This document shows, piece by piece, positions 1-13,300 of a stretch of 64,000 bases of DNA (position 1 is the first letter of the stretch; each line of letters starts with the position of its first letter). The DNA is taken from the NCBI GenBank assembly GCA_964017045.1, contig OZ024795.1:27566366-27630365 (forward strand), written 5' to 3'. This DNA is from Omphiscola glabra. Its lineage: Eukaryota; Mollusca; Gastropoda; Lymnaeidae. The translations under genes and the position numbers were made by a program. The notes below the pieces were generated by a model. That model was not told the origin of the DNA. It did not search any database and saw nothing but the letters and a program-made list of their open reading frames with translations.

Positions 1-698
1 AAATGAATGATGCAGCATAGCAGTAAACCACAATGTATTTCGATTTTACATTAAAAAGTAATAAGCTATTTAACTTAACGAAATTTAAGAGCAAATACGT
101 TGCCGGTCACATAATCAACCTCGCAGAAAAAATGGTATCAGCATCCTCGGAAAAATATGCGCTCTACGTCACTGATGACAAAATAAATAATTATTTGAAA
201 ACTGTGACGTAAACCGCAAAAAAACGACATCACCGACAAGCCGTACATGATATTGCTACTCAAGTTTTTGCGTCATTTTTCGTATGCGCAGAATGAATGC
301 GCGAGTGACTTTTACAGTGCCTATTTGCAGGTCAACATTATTGCATGGCTAAAGAATAAGATTAATTTAAATATAATAAATTTAAAATATATATTTTTAT
401 TTATTAATAGTATACTATAGTTGTGTGTAAAATACTTTATTTTATAACATGTTCATGTAGCTTAAACACTACACTTAGTCTTGCTGCTTGGCAAAACACT
501 TTTTGCTTACAGTAAATTACACAGTTCATATCATTCTTTTAATACATCATAGCTAAGGTAAAGCTATAAAAATGGATACTTAACTTAGCCTAATAAACAT
601 GAATAAAAATAAACAATTAGGCCCAAGTAAACTATGTTGGTTTAGGATAGCCAAAGTAAAAAAAAAAGAAAATTAAACTTTTTTTCCTTTATGTGAAA
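1..698. other. Non-coding, AT-rich upstream DNA
   Basis: No open frame of credible composition and no exon-like segment was recognised. Apart from the CRE/NRF-1-like cluster at 165-304, this stretch holds only AT-rich sequence and an A-rich run near 657-672. Confidence 0.5.
165..304. promoter_or_regulatory. Cluster of CRE-like and NRF-1-like sites, possible promoter
   Basis: Three CRE-like hexamer contexts (TACGTCA at 165-171, TGACGTA at 205-211, TGCGTCA at 269-275) lie next to two NRF-1-like GCGC half sites (ATGCGCA at 284-290, TGCGCG at 299-304). CpG-containing motifs of this kind cluster in animal housekeeping promoters and stand out in AT-rich DNA. The GBF1 start codon lies 2.4 kb downstream directly after a splice acceptor, so a noncoding first exon must exist upstream and could begin near here. 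No transcription start is visible. The cluster could equally serve a gene to the left of the window, or be chance. Confidence 0.25.
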
Positions 699-1318
699 GG
701 CAGTGTCTACACGTCCGGCGACCGGATAAATAGTGAGGGAGATATATGTCCGGCGGGCCTGTCATGTGACCGCTTGACGACTAGTAGGTGTTATTGTTCT
801 GTCAGGTCATGTGACAAGAGGTCGCCTGCAAAATATTTGCATTGCGTACAATAATTACATATATTAGTTAGCCAAACCCTAGATAATAAATAAATACTGA
901 ACATGTTAATATATTCATATGCTCTGAGATACATAAAGATGCCGTAAACATTTGACTTTGAACATTAAACTAGTCGGCCTATTATATTAATATACTAACT
1001 GGTAGTACTATCTATTCCTATTTGATTCCGACTCTTTAAAAAAAAGGTCCGTTATCTTGGTTAAACATCTTATAAATCTTTACCTTGAAGCTTAAATTTA
1101 AAATATGAACCAAATAAAATAAGTCAGTAGACCTATGTCAATAAAGTTGTATTTTAGAATTAGTATTGCGTGATAAGTAGGCTTTGTTACGGAGGTCATG
1201 TGACTTGGTCGCCGGACGAATATCTCCATAAAGTATTCGTCCGGCAGTCATGTGACTTGGTCGCCGGATGTATATCTCCCACACTATTCGTCCGGTCGCC
1301 GAAAATGTAGACACTTCG
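699..1318. mobile_element. Non-autonomous DNA transposon (MITE-like) with long inverted ends
   Basis: The left end (from 701, CAGTGTCTACACGTCCGGCG) and the reverse complement of the right end (to 1315) share about 55 aligned positions, including GTGTCTACA, CGGCGACCGGA, AATAGTG and GGGAGATATA. The right end carries a second internal copy of the block TCATGTGACTTGGTCGCCGG (1195-1215 and 1249-1268), and the left half has related TCATGTGAC motifs. A 9-bp direct repeat TATGTGAAA flanks it at 690-698 and 1319-1327 and is a candidate target-site duplication. The ends begin CAGTG like many hAT elements, but a 9-bp duplication is more typical of MULE elements, so the superfamily is open. No transposase is present. 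Confidence 0.65.
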
Positions 1319-1327
1319 TATGTGAAA

Positions 1328-2694
1328 ATGCTGACATTTACAACACTGACTTTGTAGTCATTGGCATCATTATTCCATGCTCCATGATCAGTTTCAAGTT
1401 CAAGCATCCCCAGTAAAATGTGAATGGTGCCATTGATACATGACGTCACACTATTTTCGCTTATCTTTACTCTCCCCGTCATCACAACTTTCTCACAAAA
1501 TTTACACACTCTCATTCCTCATAATGCACCATAAAAAGTTTGTGACAATACACTTTATTTAGTACAGTCTCTGTTTCTTGATTTGCATGTATTTTTGCTA
1601 TTTTGAAGTATAATTACAGAGCAAAGTAATTGGCACAGCTACACAACGTTAATCTACTGAAACTATCCCTGCTACCCTCTCCACCCCTAAAATTTTTGTT
1701 GATAGGGAACAAAGTTCAAAATCAAGTCCCCTTTACTACTTTACATACTGAACACTGACAAAAACTGTCAAAGTATGTAAACGATCAAAAGCATAACACT
1801 TAAAAGGAGATTTTCCAATACTATAAGCAACAGGATCAATGACAGACATAAGCTTGATCAAGATAACACTACTTTTATAAAAAGAAAATTAATTTTGCAT
1901 TTAAATAAAAACGACAGAAAGCCAAGCTGTAAGCATGTATCTGATAGTCCCTGGTGAGTGCCAACAGAACTTGACTCTTGAGTTCTTCCTAATTTAAATA
2001 CTGTCTCACAGGGTTACAAATACTGAGAAATTGTAAGAATGAATCAGCTATTTGTGTAATATCTGATGTGTAATATAATTCCCTAAATTGCCCTGAGAAT
2101 TCTTGTCAGAAAAAAAAATAATGTCAGATGTTGCTATTTCAAAGGAAATAATTCATGATAATTTTGTTGTATTGAAGGCATTTAATGATTTCCCCCCTCC
2201 TTTTTTTTTTTTTTTTGGACAGGTTATTTCTAATAATTTTTTAAACTTGAAAATTTCACTTTTAGACTTTTATAATTTTGTCTATATTTCTAATAATTTT
2301 ATAGTCCTCAGGTGAAGGAAATGCCTGCAGTAATATAAATTATTAATTGTCTTTGCTGGACATTTACAAGGATCATTATTATCAAAAGGTTAGCTATAGT
2401 AACTATTCATGCATGGAAAATGTATCAGAAAAGCAGTTCATTTGTAAAGTAAACTATAATTGTCTCACATAGTGAATTAAAAAAAAATTCTGTATGATGC
2501 AAAAATAAGTCTTGAAATTTAAAAAAAAAATTATTTATCTATTATACTAATCTATTATATTAAAATAATAAAAAAACAAATTACAAGCTGCATCATACAG
2601 TTGTAGCTTTTCTTATTATTTGATTATTATACTTAGACATTCAATTAACATTGAGCTATTTATTTTAATTGGTATCCATATTTATAATTTTCAG
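1328..2694. other. Probable GBF1 5' leader intron, non-coding
   Basis: No coding segment is supported. The sequence is AT-rich with several homopolymer runs, for example T-rich near 2200-2215. Because the GBF1 ATG sits immediately after an AG acceptor at 2693-2694, most or all of this stretch is probably the intron after a noncoding first exon. The donor of that intron was not identified. Confidence 0.4.
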
Positions 2695-4363
2695 ATGGCT
2701 CTGACTAATGGAATCTACATTGTCCAGGGTGAGATTGCCCTGCTCATCACTGCGATGAAAAGGACATCTCGCTATGGAGCACATGGCAGACATATACGAC
2801 ATGTATGTAACCGCTTCTGTTTTCCTGGGCTTTATAACTAAACAAATGTTAAAAATTGTATCTTTTTTTTTTTTACATATTTTATATTATACTGACACTA
2901 CTCCATTTTCCCTTCATTATTTTTTATCATCCCCCCCCCCCCCCTTTTTTTTTTTCAAGCAAGAGGATGACATTGATATGCTACAAAGTTCATTCTTCCA
3001 ACTGAAAGATGTTCTCAATAGCATTACAGGTAAAGAAATAGATATGATTCTTTAAGAATCCTTTTAATAAAGCTTTTCTCTTCATTTGCTGTATTTAAAC
3101 CACTCAAAACAGTACCAATACTTATTTTTTGAGCAACATCACCAAAAGTAATTCACATAAAAATAGTTCACTTAAAAAACACAACAAAATTAGTTTGAAA
3201 ACTTTAACATGAACTAAAGAAGCCTGCTACATAACTGTAACTCGCACATTTGTATTGATAGTTATTTTTCCTACCTTATAAATCATTTTCAATGTAAAAA
3301 AAGCAAACTTAAAATCAAATATTCTGTTCCATCTGCAGAGCTAAATGAAATAGAACCCAATGCATTTCTGAGTCCATTTCTTGAGGTTATCAGATCAGAA
3401 GACACCACAGGGCCTATAACTGGTTTAGCCCTTACCTCAGTGAATAAATTTTTATCTTATGGACTTGTTGGTAAGAAATGTTTTTTAAAATTAATTTTGC
3501 CATGTGAAACTTGCTATGAAATGATCTTGAAAATGTTTCAATAATTTATCATATGATTTGTAACTTTGTAAACTTTAAATCAATGCAGCCATGTCAGTTT
3601 AAAATATATGTATATCTGGGATTAGATTGTGTTTAATTACTTAATGTGGCTTCTAAGACATAAATAAAGAAAACTAGTATTGCAGAGCTACACCATAGAT
3701 GAGAATTTTACTGTCTTGAAATAAAAATTTATTATACCCCAAAAAATATTTAGATCCTTCATGTGAAATGGCTGCACCAGCAATAGAAAATGTAGCGGAT
3801 GCAGTAACCCATGCACGATTTGTTGGAACTGATCCAGCAGCTGATGAGGTCATCTTAATGAAGATACTCTATGTAAGTAGCATAAGTATCATTTAAATAC
3901 TTTATTTTAGTTTTTAAAAGAGCAAAAGCAGTCAGATAAATGAAATAAACGGTATCAATTTTAATTTTAATAGCACTGTTTTGGAACAATTGTTTTTTTC
4001 ATAGTTTTATTTACCCTCATCCCCAGGTCTTAAGAACCTTGCTGTTATGCCGAGCAGGTGTATTACTCACCAATGAATCTGTTTGTGAGATTATGCAATC
4101 TTGCTTTCGTATATGCTTTGAGATGAAATTAAGTGGTAAGATTTAACAAGTTTTTGCATAATTATAAATATTAGTAAAAAAAGCACATTCAAGTTGTTTT
4201 GTTTTTTCAAAATTCTGTCATTAAGAATTTTTTAAAATTCAAATCTCCAGAGCTTTTGAGAAAATCTGCTGAGAACACTCTCAGAGATATGGTGCATTTG
4301 TTATTTACAAGGCTGCCTTTCTTCAAGGAGGACCCAAAGTGGATTACCAATATAAACAAAAAG
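2695..4363 (+). other. GBF1: GBF1 DCB domain block (exons 1-6)
   Basis: Six exons encode about residues 1-217. Recognisable GBF1 landmarks are [10 protein letters not shown] near the N-terminus, [20 protein letters not shown] in the third exon, [14 protein letters not shown] in the fourth, and [20 protein letters not shown] in the fifth. This dimerisation and cyclophilin-binding region interacts with the HUS box region in the family. The short insert between the first basic stretch and QEDDIDML is family-typical in being variable. Confidence 0.9.
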
Positions 4364-7300
4364 GTCAGATATTTTATATTGAATTTATATTTTTTACTTT
4401 GACTTATCTTAATAGGATTAAATGATTTCAGAATTAGCTGCAATAAAATGAGTAAATTTGTAAAACAAATTAGATTTCTCACTTCTGGAATTTTAAAGTA
4501 ACGGGATGTGAATGCTGAACTTGCTTTTAATAAATATCCAGTGAATTGCTTTGCTGTTGATAGGTATTAAAGATTGTTAGTTTTATAAATACATTTGTTG
4601 TTGGTTTTAAATCGTGTGTTGTTTAGTTGCCTTCCTTATTTCAGGTTTCACCTTACCTTGTTTTACTATTTTCCTATTTGAACCTACATTGAGTGTGTTG
4701 TTTAGATGCCTTCCTTATTTCAGGTTTCACCTTACTTTGTTTTACTAATTTCCTATTTGAACCCACGTTGAGTGTGTTGTTTAGTTGCCTTCCTTATTTC
4801 AGGTTTCACCTTACATTGTTTTACTCGTTTCCTATTTGAACCCACGTTGAGTGTGTTGTTTAGTTGCCTTCCTTATTTCAGGTTTCACCTTACTTTGTTT
4901 TACTCATTTCCTATTTGAACCCACGTTGAGTGTGCTGTTTAGTTGCCTTCCTTATTTCAGGTTTGACCTTACTTTGTTTTACTCATTTCCTATTTGAGCC
5001 TAGCCCCTTTTAATAGAAAGGCAGATACAATTACCATTACACCATTGGATTGACCAGCTGCCCTGAAAGTTTGTTGCATAAGATCTATCGTTTAATATAA
5101 ATGTTGTGCTCAACTGTTATTTTTATTTCTACGGAGGGATTCTTAGTTTTTCACTATAACCATGTAATCATTTTACTTACCCTACTTCCAGCTTAAAATG
5201 AGAACTGGTGGTGTGGATCCAGCAAGAATGGGGAAAAGAAAGAAGTCTCCTAAACCAAAGACCAAACGCACACATGGCTCGTCTCAGCCATCTTCAGAGG
5301 CGCTTCAATCTCAACCAACAATCACAGAGGCCATAGAGACCTCTGAGAATACCCCTAATGACTCCAACACTGAATCTCAGGCAGATTTTGAGCACATTGT
5401 TTCTGAACCCTTAGCAACAACACCTGGGTTCAGCCTAGAAGATAGAGTTATCGATATCGCAAAAACATTTGAGGTGAATTAAATAAAATGTTTTCATGGC
5501 AGTAATACATATGTAAACAACAAAATGCCTGGTATTTAAAATTGTGTTGATCATTTTTGTTTGGTAAATGACACATTAGACTTTTTTAAAACATAAACAG
5601 GCAGCTTCAAAAGAGGAGGAGACTTTAAATCAAAGCACAGTTTCTCTTGTGGTTAACGAAGAGGCTGCTGCAGAGGCACTGAGAAATAATGATCAAAATG
5701 AACACATCGCTGATTCTTATTCCATTGTTGGACAGCAATCTCCAAATACTGCAAACCTCTGTGTTGATCCTTCCTTACTGAGGGTAAGTGAGAAGAAATC
5801 ATTTGTTGTCAGTTTTAGTGGTTTTTTTTGAGTGTCAAATCATTCCTAACACTTGTTGTAATGTCTTTATATTTAGATTTGAGCTGAAAATGAATGCAAA
5901 GTTGTAATGATTATTGTATAGATTGAGTGACCTGATGAGATTTTTTTTTTTTTTTTTTCGTAACCTAATCTGTATATTTTTACAGAAAGCCCAGAGTGAA
6001 ACTGATTTGTACTCCAGTGAAGCAAATGGTGAAGGAGAAGCTTTTGATGACAATGAATCAATTCACTCCACTGACACTGCCTCTACACAAGAGAATGAGT
6101 TTGTAAATCCAAAAGGAGTAAGGTTTCTTCAAAACCAGCAACAAACAGCCATTGAAGGTATTGTTCAAAGGCCATAAAGTTTTTAAATAGTTATTCCCCT
6201 CAAGATTTTAATGTTATTTTTTGATGGCATCCGTCCGTCACAATATGATGATGGTGTGGACTTCGCAAGACGATATCCAACGAATAAAACTTAATCATAA
6301 GATTCTTTTTATTAAATTTAATTGTATTGTTTAGTAGATTTCTGTATGTTTTTATAAAGATTTTCTTTGGATTGTTTATATTTTTTATTTAAGAAATCTA
6401 ACATAAAATTTCTTATTGGAAATAGGTTAAAATTTTATTTTCAATTCAAGTTAGAAATGAATAAATTGTTTAAAGTTACAACTACTCTGAGTATAGTCCA
6501 TCAGTTATATCAGCAAAAATTAGCTCTGTCATTTGTTTGCATAATACAAAATTTAATTCTCCAATGAAACTGCATAACATAAAATTCTAATATACTGCAC
6601 AAAATCTAACTTCAGATTTGTAATCAGTAAACTTGATTAAGAATAAACCTCAAGATAGATGTCCAGTAGCGGTCAAAATGTTTTTTTTTTTTGTTTTTGT
6701 GTTCTAATTGCAGCTTTACAGACTTGACTAATATTCCTTCTCATATCATCTTCGTCATTAGCTGGCCCAGTTTCTCTGATCCCTTATGGGCTTCCATGTG
6801 TCCGTGAACTGTTTCGGTTCCTGGTATCCCTAACAAACCCATTGGATCGCCAGAATACTGATGTCATGGTCCATATGGGATTAAGTTTGTTGATTGTCGC
6901 CCTGGAAACATCAGCTGATCATATTAGTTCCTACAACTCACTCCTTTATTTGGTCAAAGATGAGCTGAGTCGCAATCTTTCTATGGTGAGATTTAACTCA
7001 TTATAAGATCATTACTGAACTGTTTAATGTTAGATGAAGCTATAACAACCTGGGTCTTATTATAATTAACATGTGCCCTATAAAAACTTGTAATAATTTG
7101 TTTGTCTTTCAACACAGCTGTTGCAGTGCGAGAGGCTGTCTTTGTTTGCTGCTTCACTAAGTCTCAGTTTTCTCATATTTGAGTCCATGAGACAGCATTT
7201 AAAGTTCCAACTAGAGGTAATACAAGTATTTAAGTTTGAATATTTTAAAATGTACAAAATGGTATTGGTTTTTGGCGTTATACTCTCATGGTTATTTCCT

Positions 7301-10300
7301 TACTTTGCACTAGCCATGTACTTAACATTGCTATTTACCAGCATACTTCATCTATTAAACACAGAATTACTTGTTGCGGATAAGTGAACTGATCATATCA
7401 GACAGCTTGAAGATAACTTATGATCACAGGGAAATTGCGCTGGACTTTGTTGTGCAGATGTGGAGAGTACCTGGCTTGGTGACAGAATTGTACTTAAACT
7501 ATGATTGTGACTTGTACTGTTCCAATCTCTTTGATGACATGACTAAACTTCTTTCCAAGGTTAATACTATTAAATATATTCAGTTTAAACGTTTTATCAT
7601 TTAAAATGTAATTTGGTGAATAAATTATTCAGTTTTTTTGTTTTTTTTCTTTGAGATGATAGCCTCTCACAGCTTGCGCTCTATTTTTTATGATTCTGTT
7701 TTTTTATTGTTATATTTTATTAAGATAATTTATTCTGTGACAGAATGCATTCCCTGTATCTGGACTGTTCACCATTCATCTCTTGTCACTTGATGCACTG
7801 TTAACCTGTGTAGACAGTATTGAACAACATTGTCACACACGGGCTATTACAAAAAATATAGCTGAAAATGCAGAAAATAGTGCTAAAGAAAAACTTGCTG
7901 ATGGAGGACAATTGGGTGTGTATGTTTATAATTTTAGGATTAATTAAAGTTAGTTAACTTATAGTTAAAGCAAGCTTTCTTACTATAACCTTTTATATAT
8001 GTCAGTGTATAGAACTAACGAAGTTGTCAGACTCAGAACTGTTTACTCTTAAGATTATACAATGTACAATTTTGAGATATCATGTACAATTGCAGGGCGA
8101 GAGGGGGGTAGAAACTTTAACTTTTTTGCATACTTACTATATAGATTGCCTCTCCTCGCATTTGTTTGTTTCAGTGCTGTATGGTGTCCTTTTATGACAT
8201 AGTATTTCTTATGGCTGAACCGCGGTAGGAAAACATAGAAAAGTAGAAAAAAACAATCTCAACTGTTTCGAGCAGCAATATCAGATTTTGACATATTTTA
8301 TAGGATCTGAGATGGCCTTTGAAATCTATTTTTAGAACTCACGAAACAGCTGTACGATTTTTAATACCCTCTCTTCCCTTCACCCATTTACAGCTTTTGA
8401 TCTGACTTTGTTTGAACCATGTTAAATTTCACCAGTAACATTATTTTTACCAGTGTCAGACTGTGATAATGTGATCTGCTTGTTCACCTAAATATTAATT
8501 GATATCCATAGCAGATAGATCTGCGGAATGCAATATAAATTTCAGTTCATCTACTTTTTACCTTCAGTTACCTTTTTGGCGCCAGGTTAACTCAATCCCA
8601 CTAGACAAGCGATGCGAGTACTTATTGTATACATTATATATACTGTATGTTTATTTATTTACTATTAAGATACTGTATTTCATGATTTTGTGACGAAATT
8701 GTACAATTTTAGGAGTTTTGAAGGTAAACAGGTCTGCAGACTTCTTTAATTTTTTTGTAAGTCACAAGGTAATGTAAGTTCATTTTTTTAAAAATCACTT
8801 TTTCCATTAAAGAATTGAGCCCTTTTTTTGTTGATATTAAAAATTGACAAGTTAAAGTTGTTCACTGGGGGCAAGAAATCAAGGGAATAAAATCATAATT
8901 AGATTTTCATGTGCATCTGAAAATTTTGTCATTGAATTTTTCTTCATTCTCTATTCCTTGGCAGCTTTAAAAGGAAAGGATGCTAGAAAAGGCCCAATGA
9001 TAAAACCTAATCGCATGGTGAAAGTCTCTTGTAAATTACCAACTCACGAGGAGCTTGTTGAACTCAAGAAGAAGAAAAAAGTGAGTGACGACTTTACTAT
9101 AACTGCATTAATCTTTTAATATGTGTCGACATTGATGCTTAGTTCACAGCATTGACCCATCTCAATGGGAAAAAGGGGGGGGGGGGGAGATTAATATCAT
9201 CCACCTCAAACTTAAGAAGCTTTTTCTGAATTGCCTATTACACCCTTAAGTTAAGGGAGGTGGTGGGGGGTACACACCACTAGAAACAGAGCAGCACAAC
9301 TTTTGGCCATAATGAGCAAAGGAATTTGAAAGTCAAATAGATACAAAGCAACTTTCACGATCAGGAAAAGGTTAATACGTTTTGTAAAAAGCATGAAAGA
9401 AAAATTTCTAAAGCCTCTCTGTTTTAAACCAGTTAGAAATTCCAATGAGTTATTTTTACATGTGCATAACTACTACTTATAATAATAGGCTTTTTGTGTA
9501 GTGTTGTAGATATTATTAAAAATCTGTTGGAATAAAAACTAAAATTTGTCTTTCAATTCTTTGTTTGTTTTTTAATGTTCATTTATATCACAGATTTATC
9601 AGACGGGTACTGAACAGTTCAACATCAAACCATCTAAAGGTTTGCAGTACTTGCAGGAGGAAGGCTTGCTTACTAAACCATTAAACCCAACTGAAGTTGT
9701 GGCATTTTTTAGAGAAAACCACAGACTAGACAAGAAGATGATTGGAGAATACATAAGTGACAAAAGGAATAAGCAGGTCCTTGAAGCTTTTGTGCAGTAA
9801 GTTATATCTGTTGTCCTTTAATTCTGCTTATTTTTAAAAAAATACTATTTCAAGTCTTGTGTTATTTAAAATTATTTTTATATGACAATAATTTTGTTAC
9901 AATGGCAAAACTCTTTCAACGTAATTATCTTTTTCTTTTTTTTTTTACTATTACGTCTCCATAATCATTCCATGGTGCTAAGAAATTTCATCTGCTAATG
10001 TTTTAATTATGTTTACACAATGCAAATTGACAAATATTTTTTTTTTTGCATTTTAGATGTAAAAATTAATTGTTCAGTAAAGATAAATTAGCCAATACAC
10101 TTATGATGGAGTAGGTTCAACCATTAAGGTGCTGCTGTAGAATGGCAGAATAAAATAATATATTCATCATTATGTTGCTGGTGATATATCCCCTTGTATT
10201 CTAATTTTTAAGGGCCTTCAATTTTGAGGACACTCGTGTTGATGAAGCTCTTCGCATGTATCTTGAGTCTTTCCGTATGCCTGGAGAAGCTCCCGTAATC

Positions 10301-13300
10301 TCCTGGTTAATGGAGCATTTTGCAGAGCATTGGCATGTAAGAACATAGCACTAGTTCAATTGAATTCCTTTGAAAAGCGTTTAACCAATCAGTGTCAAGA
10401 TTTTGTTATAAATTATTTTAGTTATAGTTGATTTCTTTTTATGAAGTTAAATGTGTATAAAATATGTAGTTTGATTTCTTTTTTTTTTTTTTTTTTTTAT
10501 GGGATAACATCTGATATTATACAATTTCTTTATAGAAAAGTAATGGTGAGCCCTTCCACAATGTTGATGCTGCATTTACACTGACATATGCTGTTATAAT
10601 GTTAAATGTTGACCAACACAACCACAATGCCAAGAAGCAGAATGTTCCAATGACACCTGAGGTTCGTTTCCAAATTGTTGTATTTTTTTTTTTGCTTAAT
10701 TTTCTAGGATTTATCTAGCTTTTAAAAGTTAATTGGCAATGATGAAAGTTTTATTCAGAGATAGATTTTATTGAACTTTTTCATCTACTTTAAAAACAAT
10801 TGACATATTGCACTAACATTTGATAACATTTGTTTGTTTTATTTAAGACTTCATTATTTTTACTCTATTCCTTTTTTTTTTTTTTTTAAACTATATTCTC
10901 TAGTCAGCCAAGGTTTTTTTAAAATAAAATTTTTGCCATTATTTTTTTAAAGGATTTTAAAAGGAATTTATCCAAAGTGAATGGTGGAGAAGATTTTGAC
11001 CATAATATGCTCCACGACATATTTCAAGCCATTAGGTAAATAAGTAGGATTGAATAAATTTTAGGTCTTGATCAGTTTGCTCTTTACTCTAGGTGAATGT
11101 CCTTTTAAGGAGAAAAACTAACAATTTAGATAGATAAGCTGTAAATGTATCATTTTAGTGTTGGTTTGATTAAATATTTGTGAAATAAACAAATGCAAGT
11201 TTTCAAGAAATTAATTGTTTGTCTTTACAATTTTTAGTACAAGTTCTCTAAAAGTATTGATAGACAGATTATACCAATGTAATTAATTGTGTATGATTTT
11301 TTTTCTTGATGTACAGAAATGAAGAAATAGTGATGCCAGCAGAACATAGTGGTCTAGTCAAAGAAAACTACCTTTGGAAGGTAAGGCCCTGAAATGACTT
11401 TACAAAATATTCATAGTTTAAAAACAGAAATAACCCTTATCAAATGATGTGCATGCATCAGCATCATTTTCAACTATTTAACCATAACATAAAAAAAATT
11501 TTTAAAATATTTTGGAACCATGATCATCTTTGGCGAATGACTAAACAAAGTAATGAATGTTTCAACTAAAATCCTTCTTCAGCAATGGCATACTTTATTA
11601 TGCTTTGTAGATTATCTTTCTTTGTAGATTATCTTTTTTGCAGACCGACTCATTTCTTTTACAAACACTGGATATTTTCATGCCAATTTAAATTTGTTTG
11701 ACCACTTTGCTATTTATATGAGTGTATAAAAAACATGTAATAATGAAGATTTGATTGTCAACTGCTTATTCTTCATATATCTTATTTATCATGACTATAA
11801 ATAACATTTTAATTTTCTATTAAATGTTGATTGTTACTGATTCCTTATGATTTTTCTGTACAGATTCTGTTACACAGAGGTGTCTCTAAAGGTGGTGTGT
11901 ATTTCCATGCTCCAACAGGGGCATTTGATCATGAGCTTTTCACTTTGATATGGGGACCTACTGTAGCTGCCCTTTCTTTTGTCTTTGACAAGAGTTCAGA
12001 TGAAGCCATTGTCCAAAAGGCTGCATCAGGTTTCAGGTACTAAACCTTTTTTTTTTTTTGTTGTCATTTTCGGTGGTATTTTATTTCTTATATTATTGGT
12101 ATTAAACCTTTTTATATAAAAATGTGTTTTAAATGTCAGGACTGCTTTTACTAACCTGTTTATAGGAGGCGTTTCACAGTGACAACCTCTTACTTGGCTC
12201 CTCTTCTACAAATATATAAACCCACACCACTTAAGAAGTTCATGCCAGTGTTTTCAGTGCTAAGAGTCTCATACTTGCGTGGGCAGGTTTTAGAGGCAGG
12301 TTTTTTTTCCACCCATTATTCTTAGCAGCATGCTTTGCATCACAGAACAGTGTTCCAAAGAAGGTCAGCACCTCTAGTCACTGTTTTAAGCATTCAAATA
12401 AATTACGTACAGTTTTTCAAATGATTGCTTTTTTTTTATTTCTCAGGAAATGTGCCATGATTTCTGCATTCTATGGTATGAGTGATGTGTTTGACAATCT
12501 TGTGATTTCCTTGTGTAAATTTACCACTTTGCTGAGTGCTGTTGAGGTAATTTATCTTCCAATATACAAATTTAATGATGAAAAGCCTTCATTTGACATC
12601 TTCTGCTTTTGGATGCAGTAACAGGCTTCATTAGCATCCCTTCCACCTGAAACTAATATTGTTGTCCTACTCTATTATATTTCTAGTCAGTTTGAGAAAA
12701 AATATTAGTTCTTAAATGTAATTCAATTAGCTGATACCATATTTATTTTTGGAGATCTAAGAACTGGGCCAAGGGTTTCTTAAATAATCTGTTTGTCCTA
12801 ATTGAAAACACGTTTCAGCATCTATTGGAAAATTTCATTCTTTGTCTTGAATAGAAAACAACCCCTGCTTAGTGTCACATGACTAAACCTCAGGGTTTGT
12901 GGTTTTTTTTTAAAATAAGCAGATAATTATTTCACATTGGGATGACAAAATATAATTAATTAAATGTTTTTATCTATATTTTTTGTTTAGAGCCCTGAGT
13001 CCATACCTGCATTGTTTGGTAACAATTTTAAAGCACAGCTGGCTGCCAAAACTGTATTTGGTTTGGCTCACAGACACGGGGACATCCTACGAGAGGGTTG
13101 GAAAAACATAATGGACTGTATGTTACAGCTTTACAGAGCAAAGCTTCTACCAAAAACTATGGTGGAGGTGGGTGATTCATGATCTTAAGCTAATTTTTTA
13201 ATAAATATTTATCAGGAGACATGTTCTTAACTAAAAAAAGGAACCCTTTCTTGGTTCTTTATAATGAAAGCCACGAATGAAATAACATTTTATCCAGTTT

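Noticed and set aside
1138..1515. 125-codon minus-strand frame
   Set aside because: It runs through the right inverted end of the 699-1318 element and flanking DNA. No domain or exon signals support it.
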